A stretch of 64,000 nt of DNA from positions 107,048 to 171,047 of the forward strand of contig CAJTIR010000004.1 in the NCBI GenBank assembly GCA_910576385.1, read 5' to 3'. Positions 51,728 through 60,213 of the stretch are shown here, in pieces. The notes under the pieces are model-generated. The model was not told the origin of the DNA, did no database searches, and worked only from the letters and a program-made list of their open reading frames with translations. The number at the start of each line of letters is the position of its first letter. Within the stretch, counting starts at the first letter, position 1. Made by a program: the position numbers and the translations under genes. This DNA comes from Lachnospiraceae bacterium. Its GTDB lineage: Bacteria; Bacillota; Clostridia; Lachnospirales; Lachnospiraceae.

Positions 51728-53593
51728 ATGACACGAAGGCAAAAAAATCTGCTTTTTCGTATTATCGCAACCGCCGTATTGTTCGCGGCGGGAAGTCTGC
51801 TCCCTCTGGAGGGATGGGCAGAAATGGGGGTATTCCTGGTCTGCTATGTAATCGTCGGTTGGGATATTGTTTGGAAGGCAATTACAAATATTTTTAGCGG
51901 TCAGGTATTCGATGAAAATTTCCTGATGACGATTGCAACCATCGGCGCTTTAATCTTAGGTGAACACTCAGAAGGCGTTGCCGTTATGCTGTTCTACCAG
52001 GTTGGCGAGTGGTTCCAATCCTACGCTGTTTCCAAATCCCGAAAATCCATCGCAAGTCTCATGGATATTCGCCCCGACTATGCAAATGTAGAGCGTGACG
52101 GGAAATTAGTACAAGTCGATCCAGACGAGGTTATGATCGGCGATACCATTGTAGTAAAACCTGGAGAGCGGGTTCCGCTGGACGGAAAAATTATCAAGGG
52201 TACTTCCGCACTGGATACCTCTGCACTTACCGGAGAATCCATGCCCCGTGATGTGGAACCAGGTATGGAGGTCATCAGCGGCTGTATCAATCAGACAGGC
52301 ATTCTGACAATCCAAACCACAAAGGAGTTTGGGGAATCTACCGTAGCCAAAATATTGGATTTAGTTGAAAACGCCAGTGATAAGAAAGGAAAAACAGAAA
52401 ACTTTATCAGCCGGTTTGCACGTTACTATACACCGGCAGTTGTATTTGCGGCGATTGCGCTTGCAATTCTGCCTCCGCTGATTACCGGTCAGGCTTTTAG
52501 TATATGGATTTACAGAGCTTTAACATTCCTTGTTATTTCCTGTCCATGTGCGCTTGTAATTTCGATTCCCCTTAGCTTCTTCGGCGGGATTGGCGGTTCC
52601 TCTAAAATTGGCGTACTGGTCAAGGGTAGCAACTATCTGGAAGCGCTGGCCCATGCAGAAACAGTTGTTTTTGATAAGACAGGTACATTGACAAAAGGTT
52701 CCTTTGCGGTCAGTAAGATTCTCCCTGTTGGCATGAAAGAACCTCAGTTTCTGGAACTGGCTGCCTATGCAGAGGACTATTCCAACCACCCGATTTCCCT
52801 ATCCATAAAAAAAGTCTATGGGAAGAAAATCGACAGTAGCCGTATTACAGATGTTAAGGAGATTGCCGGTCACGGCGTCCAGTCCATCATTGATGGAAAG
52901 ATCGTTTTTGCCGGAAACGCAAAGCTGATGGAAAAGGAACATATCAGCTTTACACCTGCCGCCACTGTTGGAACCGTCGTTTACCTGGCTTGCGATGGAA
53001 AATACGCTGGCTGTATTGTAATTGAAGATGAGATAAAAGAAGATTCATCTGCGGCTATAAAGGCATTGAAATCGGTTGGGGTCCGTAAAAGCGTTATGCT
53101 GACCGGAGATGCCGATGCGGTTGGCAGAAAGGTAGCTGACCGTCTTGGGCTGGATCAGGCATACACAGAGTTACTTCCTGCGGATAAAGTTGATCGTGTG
53201 GAAGAATTGCTCCAGCAAAAGAGCGAAAAGGGAACGCTCGTCTTTGTAGGGGACGGCATCAATGATGCGCCAGTTTTAGCACGGGCCGATGTGGGTATCG
53301 CCATGGGAGGACTGGGTTCTGACGCCGCCATAGAAGCCGCAGACATTGTTCTGATGACGGATGAACCGTCTAAAATTGCAGCCGTGATTCGGATTGCAAG
53401 AAAGACAATCTGTATTGCAAATCAGAATATTGTATTTGCCCTCGGCGTCAAATTCCTGGTACTTATTTTAGGCGCGCTGGGTTATGCAAATATGTGGGCG
53501 GCAGTGTTTGCCGATGTAGGTGTTTCAATTATCGCAATCTTAAATGCAATCCGGGCCATGCGGGTCAAGCAGTTCGACGTCTCGGCGCATTGA
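51728..53593 (+). CDS. heavy-metal P1B-type ATPase, Zn/Cd/Pb type
   Basis: The 621-residue protein has no N-terminal HMA. Motifs are TGES, SCPCALVISIPLSFFGGIGG, DKTGTLTKG, SNHPISLSI and [20 protein letters not shown]. The CPC followed by ALVISIPLSF and the KIGVLVKGSNYLE region are of the CadA/ZntA group. It pumps divalent soft metals out of the cell. ATG 51728 follows AAAGGAGG; the frame is open to 51701. Two ArsR repressors lie just downstream. Confidence 0.85.
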   Translation: MTRRQKNLLFRIIATAVLFAAGSLLPLEGWAEMGVFLVCYVIVGWDIVWKAITNIFSGQVFDENFLMTIATIGALILGEHSEGVAVMLFYQVGEWFQSYAVSKSRKSIASLMDIRPDYANVERDGKLVQVDPDEVMIGDTIVVKPGERVPLDGKIIKGTSALDTSALTGESMPRDVEPGMEVISGCINQTGILTIQTTKEFGESTVAKILDLVENASDKKGKTENFISRFARYYTPAVVFAAIALAILPPLITGQAFSIWIYRALTFLVISCPCALVISIPLSFFGGIGGSSKIGVLVKGSNYLEALAHAETVVFDKTGTLTKGSFAVSKILPVGMKEPQFLELAAYAEDYSNHPISLSIKKVYGKKIDSSRITDVKEIAGHGVQSIIDGKIVFAGNAKLMEKEHISFTPAATVGTVVYLACDGKYAGCIVIEDEIKEDSSAAIKALKSVGVRKSVMLTGDADAVGRKVADRLGLDQAYTELLPADKVDRVEELLQQKSEKGTLVFVGDGINDAPVLARADVGIAMGGLGSDAAIEAADIVLMTDEPSKIAAVIRIARKTICIANQNIVFALGVKFLVLILGALGYANMWAAVFADVGVSIIAILNAIRAMRVKQFDVSAH

Positions 53594-53612
53594 TAAGAGA
53601 TCGCTCCAATAA

Positions 53613-53655
53613 ATAATGCGCCGTTCTTTCTGTAAAAGGAAGAATGGCGCATTTC
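53613..53655. terminator. bidirectional terminator
   Basis: AATGCGCC..TTCTTTC pairs with GGAAGAATGGCGCATT around TGTAAAA. It serves the ATPase on + and the ArsR gene on -, whose stop lies just beyond. Confidence 0.75.
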
Positions 53656-53657
53656 TC

Positions 53658-54023
53658 TTATAAATCGCTGGGACAAGACATCTCAAATAAAGCGTCCACA
53701 GTCCGGTGCAATAGTTTTGCCTCTGCTGTATCAGCTAATGTATAATAGACTTCTTTTCCTTCCCTGCGGCTGGTAATAAGCCCGCTATTCTTTAAGCTCC
53801 GCAGATGGTGGGAAATCGCTGGATCGCTCATTTGAATGGCGGCCGCAAGGTTGCAGACACATTCTTCACTGTGGCATAACAGCCACAATATCCTCAGCCG
53901 GGTAGGATCGCCCAACTGCTGAAGCAAAAAAGCAATCTTTTGGAAATCCTGAACAGATGGCATTTTATCTAAAACCTTTTCTATGGTTTGTCCATGCTTG
54001 TGAGGTAAATTATAATGCGGCAT
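53658..54023 (-). CDS. ArsR/SmtB family metal-sensing repressor
   Basis: The 121-residue winged-helix protein has GDPTRLRILWLLCHSEECVC with ECVCNL, the alpha3 metal-site motif of CadC/ArsR, and SDPAISHHLRSLKNSGLITS. An N-terminal arm with His residues could add ligands. It is convergent with the metal ATPase gene and divergent from a second ArsR gene. It likely represses efflux genes until Cd/Zn/Pb or As binds. Confidence 0.85.
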   Translation of the reverse strand: MPHYNLPHKHGQTIEKVLDKMPSVQDFQKIAFLLQQLGDPTRLRILWLLCHSEECVCNLAAAIQMSDPAISHHLRSLKNSGLITSRREGKEVYYTLADTAEAKLLHRTVDALFEMSCPSDL

Positions 54024-54100
54024 ATGAGCACCCCCTTCCTGAAAATAGGATAACTGTAATCTATAAATCTGTCAATTAAATTAAGTGATAGGAGAACACT

Positions 54101-54418
54101 ATGGAAAGAAAAAAAATAACAATACCTAACAAACCAGATACAGCGTATTTGGAAAAGCTATCCGACCTCCATAAAGCGATGGGCGACTATACACGCATGA
54201 AAATTCTCTGGAAGCTGATGGGCGGAGAAATTTGCGTTGGAGATTTAGCCAAAGAGATAGGCATTACAGAATCAGCGGTATCTCACCAGCTCCGGGCTTT
54301 GAAAATCGCAAGACTGATCCGTTGTCATAAGGTCGGGAAAAACGTATTCTATGTTTTGGAAGATGAACATATTAAGTGGATCATGGCGGAGACTTATGCC
54401 CATATTTTGGAGCAATAA
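54101..54418 (+). CDS. ArsR family repressor
   Basis: The 105-residue winged-helix protein has GDYTRMKILWKLMGGEICVG and ITESAVSHQLRALKIARLIR. Only one Cys (EICVGDL) is at the alpha3 site and a C-terminal helix carries DEHIKWIMAETYAHI, so metal ligands may lie in alpha5 (DxH...HxxE-like, Zn type). Its start is 77 bases from the divergent ArsR gene and the region between must hold both operators. Confidence 0.85.
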   Translation: MERKKITIPNKPDTAYLEKLSDLHKAMGDYTRMKILWKLMGGEICVGDLAKEIGITESAVSHQLRALKIARLIRCHKVGKNVFYVLEDEHIKWIMAETYAHILEQ

Positions 54419-54423
54419 ACAAG

Positions 54424-54450
54424 GGCGCAGCCCGCTATTGGGGCTGCGCC
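54424..54450 (+). terminator. terminator of the second ArsR gene
   Basis: GGCGCAGCCC (54424-54433) pairs perfectly with GGGCTGCGCC (54441-54450). It is shared with the converging nitroreductase gene, which ends 15 bases further on. Confidence 0.7.
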
Positions 54451-54464
54451 TGGATTAGACTAAA

Positions 54465-54983
54465 TCAATATGTATCGTATGATACCAAATCACTCATAGG
54501 GATACGGGTCTGCTCGAAGCGTTCGGTATTTCCGTTTCCTTCGGCGGAGTAACCAATCACCAGAATATTGACCGGTTCCAAGTTAGATGGGAGGTTGAAC
54601 TCCTTACTCAACACATCTGGCTTGAAGTAACAAACCCACACGCTGCCCAGACCCAGCTCCGTTGCCTGAAGCATCATATGGTCTGTCAAAATAGACGCGT
54701 CAATGTCACAGGTCTGTTTCTTATCAAAGGGGCGCACCCAGGCTTTGCTATGATCGGCACATACGATGATAGCTAAGGGTGCATTGTAGATACTGGCAGC
54801 CTTTTCAATCTTAGCAAGACCGTCCTCGCTTTGAACGGCAATCAGGCGAGCCGGCTGAAGGTTTGCTGCCGTAGGTGCCACATGAGCAGCTTCAAGGATT
54901 TTTTCCAGCTTTTCCGGTTCTACCTTCTGATCAGTATAGCTGCGTACAGAGAAACGCTGTTTTGCAATATCAATAAATTCCAT
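54465..54983 (-). CDS. nitroreductase family protein
   Basis: The 172-residue FMN-dependent nitroreductase-fold protein has RFSVRSYTDQKVEPEKLEKI, AAHVAPTAANLQPARLIAVQ, ILTDHMMLQATELGLGSVWV. ATG 54983 is chosen because AAAGGATAC lies upstream; the frame is open to 55022. It reduces nitro compounds or quinones with NAD(P)H; substrate unknown. It is divergent from an HxlR gene, a common regulator-nitroreductase pair, so that protein probably controls it. Confidence 0.85.
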   Translation of the reverse strand: MEFIDIAKQRFSVRSYTDQKVEPEKLEKILEAAHVAPTAANLQPARLIAVQSEDGLAKIEKAASIYNAPLAIIVCADHSKAWVRPFDKKQTCDIDASILTDHMMLQATELGLGSVWVCYFKPDVLSKEFNLPSNLEPVNILVIGYSAEGNGNTERFEQTRIPMSDLVSYDTY

Positions 54984-55015
54984 AGTTGTTGTATCCTTTC
55001 TTTTTGTTTTTAATG

Positions 55016-55030
55016 ATGTCAAATCAACTA
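55016..55030. promoter_or_regulatory. shared 15-base motif, copy 3 (nitroreductase promoter)
   Basis: ATGTCAAATCAACTA, in the nitroreductase leader just after a TAAAAT -10 on the minus strand, the same position as copy 1. Confidence 0.45.
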
Positions 55031-55131
55031 CTAATTATATTTTATCACTCGTCAGGTGATTTACAAGAATGCACTTTTCGGGAAGATACTTTCTGAAAAG
55101 ATAGCACCCCAATTATAAGGAGGAAAACATT

Positions 55132-55464
55132 GTGCAACAAGAAAAAGTAACCTTTACCTGTCCGGTGGAAGCCACACTGTCTTTGATCGGCGGTAAATAC
55201 AAGCCCATCATTCTTTGGCATTTGATTAAACAGCCGCTCCATTATATGGAATTACAACGTCTTATTCCAAATGCTACGTCAAAAATGCTCTCTCAACAGC
55301 TCCGCGCCCTAGAAAAATCCGGTATGATTTCAAGAGCTGTTATTCCTGAAAAGCCGCCTAAGACCATCTATTCTTTAACCAATTTTGGCGCGAGTATTAT
55401 ACCGGTTTTAGATTCTATGTGTGATTGGGGAACTGGGTATCTTAACAAGCTGGATGTTTTTTGA
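55132..55464 (+). CDS. HxlR family regulator
   Basis: The 110-residue winged-helix protein has a Cys near the N-terminus (VTFTCPVEATLSLIGGKYKP), then QRLIPNATSKMLSQQLRALE, KSGMISRAVIPEKPPKTIYS. The Cys position matches YodB/HypR-type electrophile and disulfide-stress sensors. GTG start with AAGGAGG upstream. Divergent from the nitroreductase gene, so I infer it senses quinones or hypochlorite-type stress and derepresses that enzyme. Confidence 0.85.
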   Translation: MQQEKVTFTCPVEATLSLIGGKYKPIILWHLIKQPLHYMELQRLIPNATSKMLSQQLRALEKSGMISRAVIPEKPPKTIYSLTNFGASIIPVLDSMCDWGTGYLNKLDVF

Positions 55465-55477
55465 CATTATTCTGCTC

Positions 55478-55506
55478 TTGAAAATCTGAAATAAATATGC
55501 TATACT
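55478..55506 (+). promoter_or_regulatory. promoter of the long element operon
   Basis: TTGAAA (55478-55483), 17-base spacer, TATACT (55501-55506). Transcription would start near 55513 and run into the terminator-rich leader. Confidence 0.65.
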
Positions 55507-55560
55507 TTTTACATCAGTATCAGTAATTGCTTTCGAGCGATTAGAGTTTTCCGGTTACAC

Positions 55561-55785
55561 AGTGTCTGAGAGTATATACTTTCAGGCACTTTTTTTGTTT
55601 CTTCTGCTTCTTTACTAAGAAGCACAGAACGGGGAGTCTGGAGGCACAAATCCTCCGCCCATCTGTTACAATTTCATATCAGGCCCTCGGGCAATAAAGG
55701 CACTCAGAGAATTTCGGTTCTTTGGGTGCTTTTTTTATATAGATCGGAGCTTTTATGGCTCCCCTAATTTTTGTTCCGGGGAGCC
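55561..55785 (+). promoter_or_regulatory. leader RNA with three stacked intrinsic terminators
   Basis: Terminator 1: AGTGTCTGA (55561-55569) with TCAGGCACT (55582-55590) and seven T. Terminator 2: GCACTCAGAGAA (55700-55711) with TTCTTTGGGTGC (55718-55729) and eight T. Terminator 3: GGCTCCCC (55757-55764) with GGGGAGCC (55778-55785). Smaller hairpins (GCTTCTT/AAGAAGC near 55607; GGAGG/CCTCC near 55641) lie between. The operon cannot be expressed well without read-through or antitermination. Confidence 0.75.
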
Positions 55786-55843
55786 TTTCGGCATACCCGT
55801 GTATATAGATAAAACCACGCAGGAATGCAGAAAGGAAATGCCT

Positions 55844-56215
55844 ATGATTCTTTATTTGGATGCCAGAACCACCGTCAAGGATTTGATCATTGACTATATT
55901 GAGGTGGAATTGGCAAACGGAGAAACTGCATCCCTTAATTGGGATGAAAGCGAAATTGAGCGTACTGGCAATGGTTTCAGTGCCCGATACAAAGGGGTGT
56001 GTTTTGGAGAAGTCTATGCCAATGGCAGACTGGAGCAGCTGCAGGATATGAAAATAACCGATATCGGTTTGTATTCTGAAAGCTGTGATCCCCTCAATAT
56101 CTGTATCACTTCAATGGAGTTTGAAGACGATGGCAGATTGTTGAAGCTTGAAGCTCCCATTTTACATGGGAACATTGTTTGCCAGAACGAAAGTGATGAG
56201 GTGATATCATGTTGA
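55844..56215 (+). CDS. element protein of unknown function, first gene of the long operon
   Basis: The 123-residue acidic protein (MILYLDARTTVKDLIIDYIE, LNWDESEIERTGNGFSARYK, ITDIGLYSESCDPLNICITS) belongs to a type seen in clostridial conjugative elements, but I know no function. The start is ATG 55844, 8 bases after AAAGGA, rather than upstream codons in the same frame. It overlaps the next gene by 7 bases. Confidence 0.55.
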   Translation: MILYLDARTTVKDLIIDYIEVELANGETASLNWDESEIERTGNGFSARYKGVCFGEVYANGRLEQLQDMKITDIGLYSESCDPLNICITSMEFEDDGRLLKLEAPILHGNIVCQNESDEVISC

Positions 56216-56529
56216 AACGTGGAAAATATATCGCCGAACACGATAACGGAATACTTGACCAATACCGGATTGCGATGTCCGTAAAGGAAACGGAGAAGTC
56301 ATATGTTTTTGAATTGCTTGAGTATGTAAGCCGGTATAGTCCGGCACAGATGGATATGCTGTTCGACAAGAATAAAAGAGTCGTGATTTCAAAGTCCAAA
56401 GGTGGCCATGCCATGCGCATATGGAGTGACCATGATTTTACACTTTACCCATATCAGGCCGGGATTCCGTTCCATTTTGAATGGGTCGGTGAAGGCGGCA
56501 ATACGGAAGGGAGTGTTAAATGTGGTTAA
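56209..56529 (+). CDS. element protein of unknown function
   Basis: The 106-residue soluble protein (MLKRGKYIAEHDNGILDQYR, SRYSPAQMDMLFDKNKRVVI, HAMRIWSDHDFTLYPYQAGI). No recognised domain. It overlaps both neighbours by about 7 bases, so translation is coupled along the operon. Confidence 0.55.
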   Translation: MLKRGKYIAEHDNGILDQYRIAMSVKETEKSYVFELLEYVSRYSPAQMDMLFDKNKRVVISKSKGGHAMRIWSDHDFTLYPYQAGIPFHFEWVGEGGNTEGSVKCG

Positions 56530-57232
56530 AAAGAAAACATATCAAGATGAGTTGGTTGATGAAATCAAGAATCTGGCGCAGTCACAGGGGTTGAATCATG
56601 TCTTTACTACCTTTTTGGAGATTGCAGCAAACTGTATCTCTGCGCAGATGGATCCGTCAAACGCAGAAGAGCGTGAGAAGCGGTATGAGGAGATGGCATC
56701 CACGATGGAACCTAAAATCCTTAACTGCTACGCGCGTATGCTTGCTCTGCTTGCCCTTGCTATTTATGAGCATGAGGAGGATCCCTGCGATATTCTTGGC
56801 AGTATTTATCATGAGCTTCGCTTAAATAACGAGTGGAACGGACAATATTTTACTCCGGATTATATCTGCCGGTTGATGGCTCAGATTGTAGATCCAGTGA
56901 ATGAGCATTCAGAAGCGGAAGAACCTATCATGATCAACGAACCAGCTTGTGGCTCGGGTACGATAGTGATTGGTGCAGTATGGGCAATGAAGCGGAAAAA
57001 TTTCGATTTTCGGCACAAGAGTTTTTTTGTTGCCCAGGATATTGATATCCGCTGCGTGTGGATGGCGTATATCCAACTCAGTCTGTACGGAATTCCGGCT
57101 GTGGTCATTCATGGCGACACTTTAGCAATGAAAGAATGGTCCCGTTGGTACACTCCATTGGCGTCAGTTCCTTTCGGAAAAAGGAAATGCACTGCCTATA
57201 GCGCAGAGGAAGGGGTGGCGAAGATTGGATAA
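56522..57232 (+). CDS. N6-DNA-methylase-like protein lacking a visible NPPY motif
   Basis: The 236-residue protein starts at GTG 56522 behind GGAAGGGAG. The SAM-binding motif I is clear (NEPACGSGTIVIGAVWAMK) and the preceding region FTPDYICRLMAQIVDPV matches type I M-subunit-like methylases. The catalytic [DNS]PP[YF] expected after GDTLAM is not present; the protein ends in SVPFGKRKCTAYSAEE. It may bind SAM or DNA without methylating, or be truncated. Such proteins are usual in clostridial conjugative elements. Confidence 0.65.
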   Translation: MVKKKTYQDELVDEIKNLAQSQGLNHVFTTFLEIAANCISAQMDPSNAEEREKRYEEMASTMEPKILNCYARMLALLALAIYEHEEDPCDILGSIYHELRLNNEWNGQYFTPDYICRLMAQIVDPVNEHSEAEEPIMINEPACGSGTIVIGAVWAMKRKNFDFRHKSFFVAQDIDIRCVWMAYIQLSLYGIPAVVIHGDTLAMKEWSRWYTPLASVPFGKRKCTAYSAEEGVAKIG

Positions 57233-57773
57233 TACAGAAAAATCATTGGACGCTTTGACCTTTTCTGATCTTCGGGTTCATTACGGAACCGGACGTGCTT
57301 TTCTGGTCAGACAAGAGGGCAGAAAGAAAATTTACGGATACCGAAAAGGCATTAAAACGGATGTGGGAGATCTGGAGGAAAAAGACTGGATACAGCTGGC
57401 TTCGGATTTGATTCTGAAAAGTGGAGAGCAGCAGATGCAGAAAAATCTGTTGGAATGGGAACAAGAGCATGATTATTGTCATAGTTCCCGAAAAGAGATG
57501 GAGATGACTGCACTGGAACTTCACATGGCCAGAATTTTTGATGATCCGCTCTGGGTGGACTACATCCCGTTCAACCGTAAGTATCGTCCTGAAGTTCTCC
57601 ATTCCGCCAGACTGGTTTGGGTAAAAACAGAATGCTGCGGGATACCCGGGCAAATCACACAGGAACAGTTGGACAAATCTGCTGGAAATACTTTAGGAAT
57701 TCCATGCCCCAATTGCGGTCGATGGTCTGCATTCCGGATCTGCTCGCCTAAGGAGGTGAGCGAAAATGGATAG
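57225..57773 (+). CDS. element protein with C-terminal zinc-ribbon-like motif
   Basis: The 182-residue protein starts at TTG 57225, overlapping the methylase-like gene by 8 bases. It is mostly helical (LLEWEQEHDYCHSSRKEMEM) and ends with GIPCPNCGRWSAFRICSP, which with TECCGIPG gives four cysteines for a possible Zn site. Function unknown. Confidence 0.55.
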   Translation: MDNTEKSLDALTFSDLRVHYGTGRAFLVRQEGRKKIYGYRKGIKTDVGDLEEKDWIQLASDLILKSGEQQMQKNLLEWEQEHDYCHSSRKEMEMTALELHMARIFDDPLWVDYIPFNRKYRPEVLHSARLVWVKTECCGIPGQITQEQLDKSAGNTLGIPCPNCGRWSAFRICSPKEVSENG

Positions 57774-57948
57774 ACTGTTTATCATTGTGAAGGGCGGCAG
57801 CGTAGAGGAAGTCTACAGCACAAAATCATCAAATGAGCTATATGCGGAGGTTCTTGATTTCGATTCGACAGAAAGAACGGAAGAGGAGGAAAAAGCGCTT
57901 CAATTCCGGTATGAGGCAGTTCGGGAACTGATGCACAGAATTGACTGA
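57766..57948 (+). CDS. small acidic element protein
   Basis: The 60-residue protein (MDRLFIIVKGGSVEEVYSTK, then an acidic helix with ERTEEEEKALQFRYEAV) sits between two overlapping neighbours and follows AAGGAGGTGAG. No family recognised. Confidence 0.55.
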   Translation: MDRLFIIVKGGSVEEVYSTKSSNELYAEVLDFDSTERTEEEEKALQFRYEAVRELMHRID

Positions 57949-57961
57949 AAGGAGAATGCAC

Positions 57962-59932
57962 ATGAGTGCAAAATATAAAACAAACCATGAGCGTATGCTG
58001 GAATTGATTGAGCAGCTCACAAAGGCAGACATTGCCTATTACCGGGATGATAATCCCATTATGTCGGACAGGGATTACGATATCCTGATGGATGAATTGA
58101 AAGACATTGAGAGCCGAACCGGGTTGATCCTTTCCGGTTCCCCGACCCAAAAGGTGTCCGGCGAAATATTGGAGAGTCTGGCTGAGGTGCGCCATAGTAA
58201 ACCTATGCTTTCAGCGGATAAGACCAAATCTGTTGAAGATCTGGTGAAGTTTGCGGCAAAACAGCCGGTGCTGATAAGCTGGAAAATGGATGGTCTGACA
58301 CTGGTACTCCGCTATGAGAATGGCGAGCTGATTCAGGCCATTACCCGTGGGCGTGAAGGCATTATTGGAGAGGATGTAACGCATACTGTGCGCAATTTTC
58401 TTAACGTGCCTCTTACCATACCCACTAAGGATTCATTTGAGGTTCGAGGTGAAGGCGTCATCTCATGGACAAACTTTGAGAAAATCAATTCCGGTCTGGA
58501 GGATCCCTATACTCATCCCCGAAATCTTGCATCTGGCAGCACGCGCAAGCTTGACGCCGGCGAGGCAAAAAAGAGATTACTTGAGTTTTGGGCGTTTGAG
58601 CTTGTGAGCGATTATCTTGAGCCGGAAAGTAAACTTGCTCAGCAGCAGTTTTTAGAGCATAACGGTTTTTCGGTTGTACCATACATTTATCTGGATGCAC
58701 TTCATAATGAAACAATGATTCGTGATGCAATTGCCGCTATGGATCCTAAGAAGTTCCCTTACCCAGTAGACGGAATTATCATGGAATATGATGATGTTGC
58801 CTACGGAAAAGGTCTGGGAGCCACAGGGCATCACGAAAACCGTTTGATTGCATTGAAGTGGGAAGACGAGCTGTATGAAACCACATTCATTGGTCTGGAT
58901 GTGGCGGTCACTCGTACTGGGATGGTCAGTCTGACAGGTATCTTCGAGCCGGTGTCTATTGACGGCGCTCAAGTCAGCCGGGCATATCTGCATAACTATG
59001 AGAATTATCTGGACCTTGCCTTGGGGCGTGGCGATAAGATTCGCGTGTATAAGGCAAACATGATTATTCCGCAGATTGCAGAGAATCTCGATAAGACCGG
59101 AACCTGCTGTGTTCCGCTCAGCTGCCCCTGTTGTGGTCAGATGCTGAGTTTTCGGAAAAGCAACGGCGGTATTCGCCAGCTATTCTGTGAGAATCCGCAT
59201 TGTTCTGCCAAACTGGTGCGAAAGTTTGTCCACTTTTGTGAGAAAACGAGAATGAATATTGAGGGCCTGTCGGAAAAAACTCTGGAGCAGTTTGTAAGTC
59301 ATGGCTGGATTCGGACGTTTGCAGATTTATATGCGTTGGAGCAATATCGTGATGAGATTGTCCAGACGGAGGGCTTTGGGGAGAAATCCTTTGAGCGGCT
59401 GCAGACATCCATTGAAAAAAGCCGCCATTGTACGTTAGCAAAGTTTATTGCAGGCTTGGGAATTCCTATGGTGGGAAGACATGCCGGACGTGATTTGGAC
59501 AGCTATTTTCATGGATCGTGGGAAGCGTTTGAACAGGCCATTGAGGACGGCTTCGACTTTACACAGCTTCCGGATTTCGGCGAGACGATGCACAACAACA
59601 TTTATACATGGTATGCGGATACAGAGGAAGAAAAACTCTGGCGTCCGCTGCTTGAAAAAATTGAATTTGAAAAGGAGAATTTTGATATGAATACAAATAC
59701 AACAAACCCGTTCTTTGGAAAAATCGTAGTGGCAACCGGGAAACTGGAGAATTACACCCGTGACGGTATTCAGATGAAGCTGATGCAGCTTGGCGCCAAA
59801 CCGGCAAGCTCGATTACAAAGAAAACAGACTATTTGATTGTTGGAGAGAAGGCCGGCAGCAAGCTTGCGAAGGCGCAGCAGCTCGGTATCAGGACACTGA
59901 CAGAGGAACAATTTGAGGCGATGCTGGCGTAA
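57962..59932 (+). CDS. ligA: NAD-dependent DNA ligase carried by a mobile element
   Basis: The roughly 656-residue protein has all LigA domains: Ia (MSDRDYDILMDELKDIE), adenylation with K108 in SWKMDGL, OB fold, Cys4 zinc finger (CPCCGQML ... CENPHCSAKL), HhH (EKTLEQFVSHGW, GLGIPMVGRHAG) and a C-terminal BRCT (NPFFGKIVVATGKLENYTRD). It seals nicks using NAD+. ATG 57962 follows AAAGGAG. A second AAAGGAG stands 9 bases before an in-frame ATG at 59687, so the BRCT domain might also be made alone. As an extra ligase, it probably serves element replication or transfer. Confidence 0.85.
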   Translation: MSAKYKTNHERMLELIEQLTKADIAYYRDDNPIMSDRDYDILMDELKDIESRTGLILSGSPTQKVSGEILESLAEVRHSKPMLSADKTKSVEDLVKFAAKQPVLISWKMDGLTLVLRYENGELIQAITRGREGIIGEDVTHTVRNFLNVPLTIPTKDSFEVRGEGVISWTNFEKINSGLEDPYTHPRNLASGSTRKLDAGEAKKRLLEFWAFELVSDYLEPESKLAQQQFLEHNGFSVVPYIYLDALHNETMIRDAIAAMDPKKFPYPVDGIIMEYDDVAYGKGLGATGHHENRLIALKWEDELYETTFIGLDVAVTRTGMVSLTGIFEPVSIDGAQVSRAYLHNYENYLDLALGRGDKIRVYKANMIIPQIAENLDKTGTCCVPLSCPCCGQMLSFRKSNGGIRQLFCENPHCSAKLVRKFVHFCEKTRMNIEGLSEKTLEQFVSHGWIRTFADLYALEQYRDEIVQTEGFGEKSFERLQTSIEKSRHCTLAKFIAGLGIPMVGRHAGRDLDSYFHGSWEAFEQAIEDGFDFTQLPDFGETMHNNIYTWYADTEEEKLWRPLLEKIEFEKENFDMNTNTTNPFFGKIVVATGKLENYTRDGIQMKLMQLGAKPASSITKKTDYLIVGEKAGSKLAKAQQLGIRTLTEEQFEAMLA

Positions 59933-60003
59933 ATTCGTCAGAATAACAGTGGCGGGGCAGATTTTCTGCTCCGCTTTTCACTTTCATAAAGGAGGTAATG
60001 GAT

Positions 60004-60213
60004 ATGAACCCACAAAAAAGGAATCTTGAAATCACTGGCAGGCTTATCTGCCCATTAACTGTTGGAACTGCCGCTTTTATCGCTGAAAACGGAGGGATGC
60101 GCAGGACAAGTAAGGTTCTTCAGATGGAGAAGATTTCTCCGGATGAGATCTGTTTTGAAACGTGTAATACCAATTACCGCCTGCATCTTATCCGGCAGGA
60201 GGTGGCAGTATGA
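60004..60213 (+). CDS. small element protein
   Basis: The 69-residue basic protein (MNPQKRNLEITGRLICPLTV, MRRTSKVLQMEKISPDEICF). AAGGAGG lies 7 bases before ATG 60004; the ATG at 59998 is too close. It overlaps the next gene by 4 bases. Function unknown. Confidence 0.5.
   Translation: MNPQKRNLEITGRLICPLTVGTAAFIAENGGMRRTSKVLQMEKISPDEICFETCNTNYRLHLIRQEVAV

Noticed and set aside
56881..57112. Minus-strand frames opposite the methylase-like gene
   Set aside because: They are shadows of the coding strand, with no start signals.
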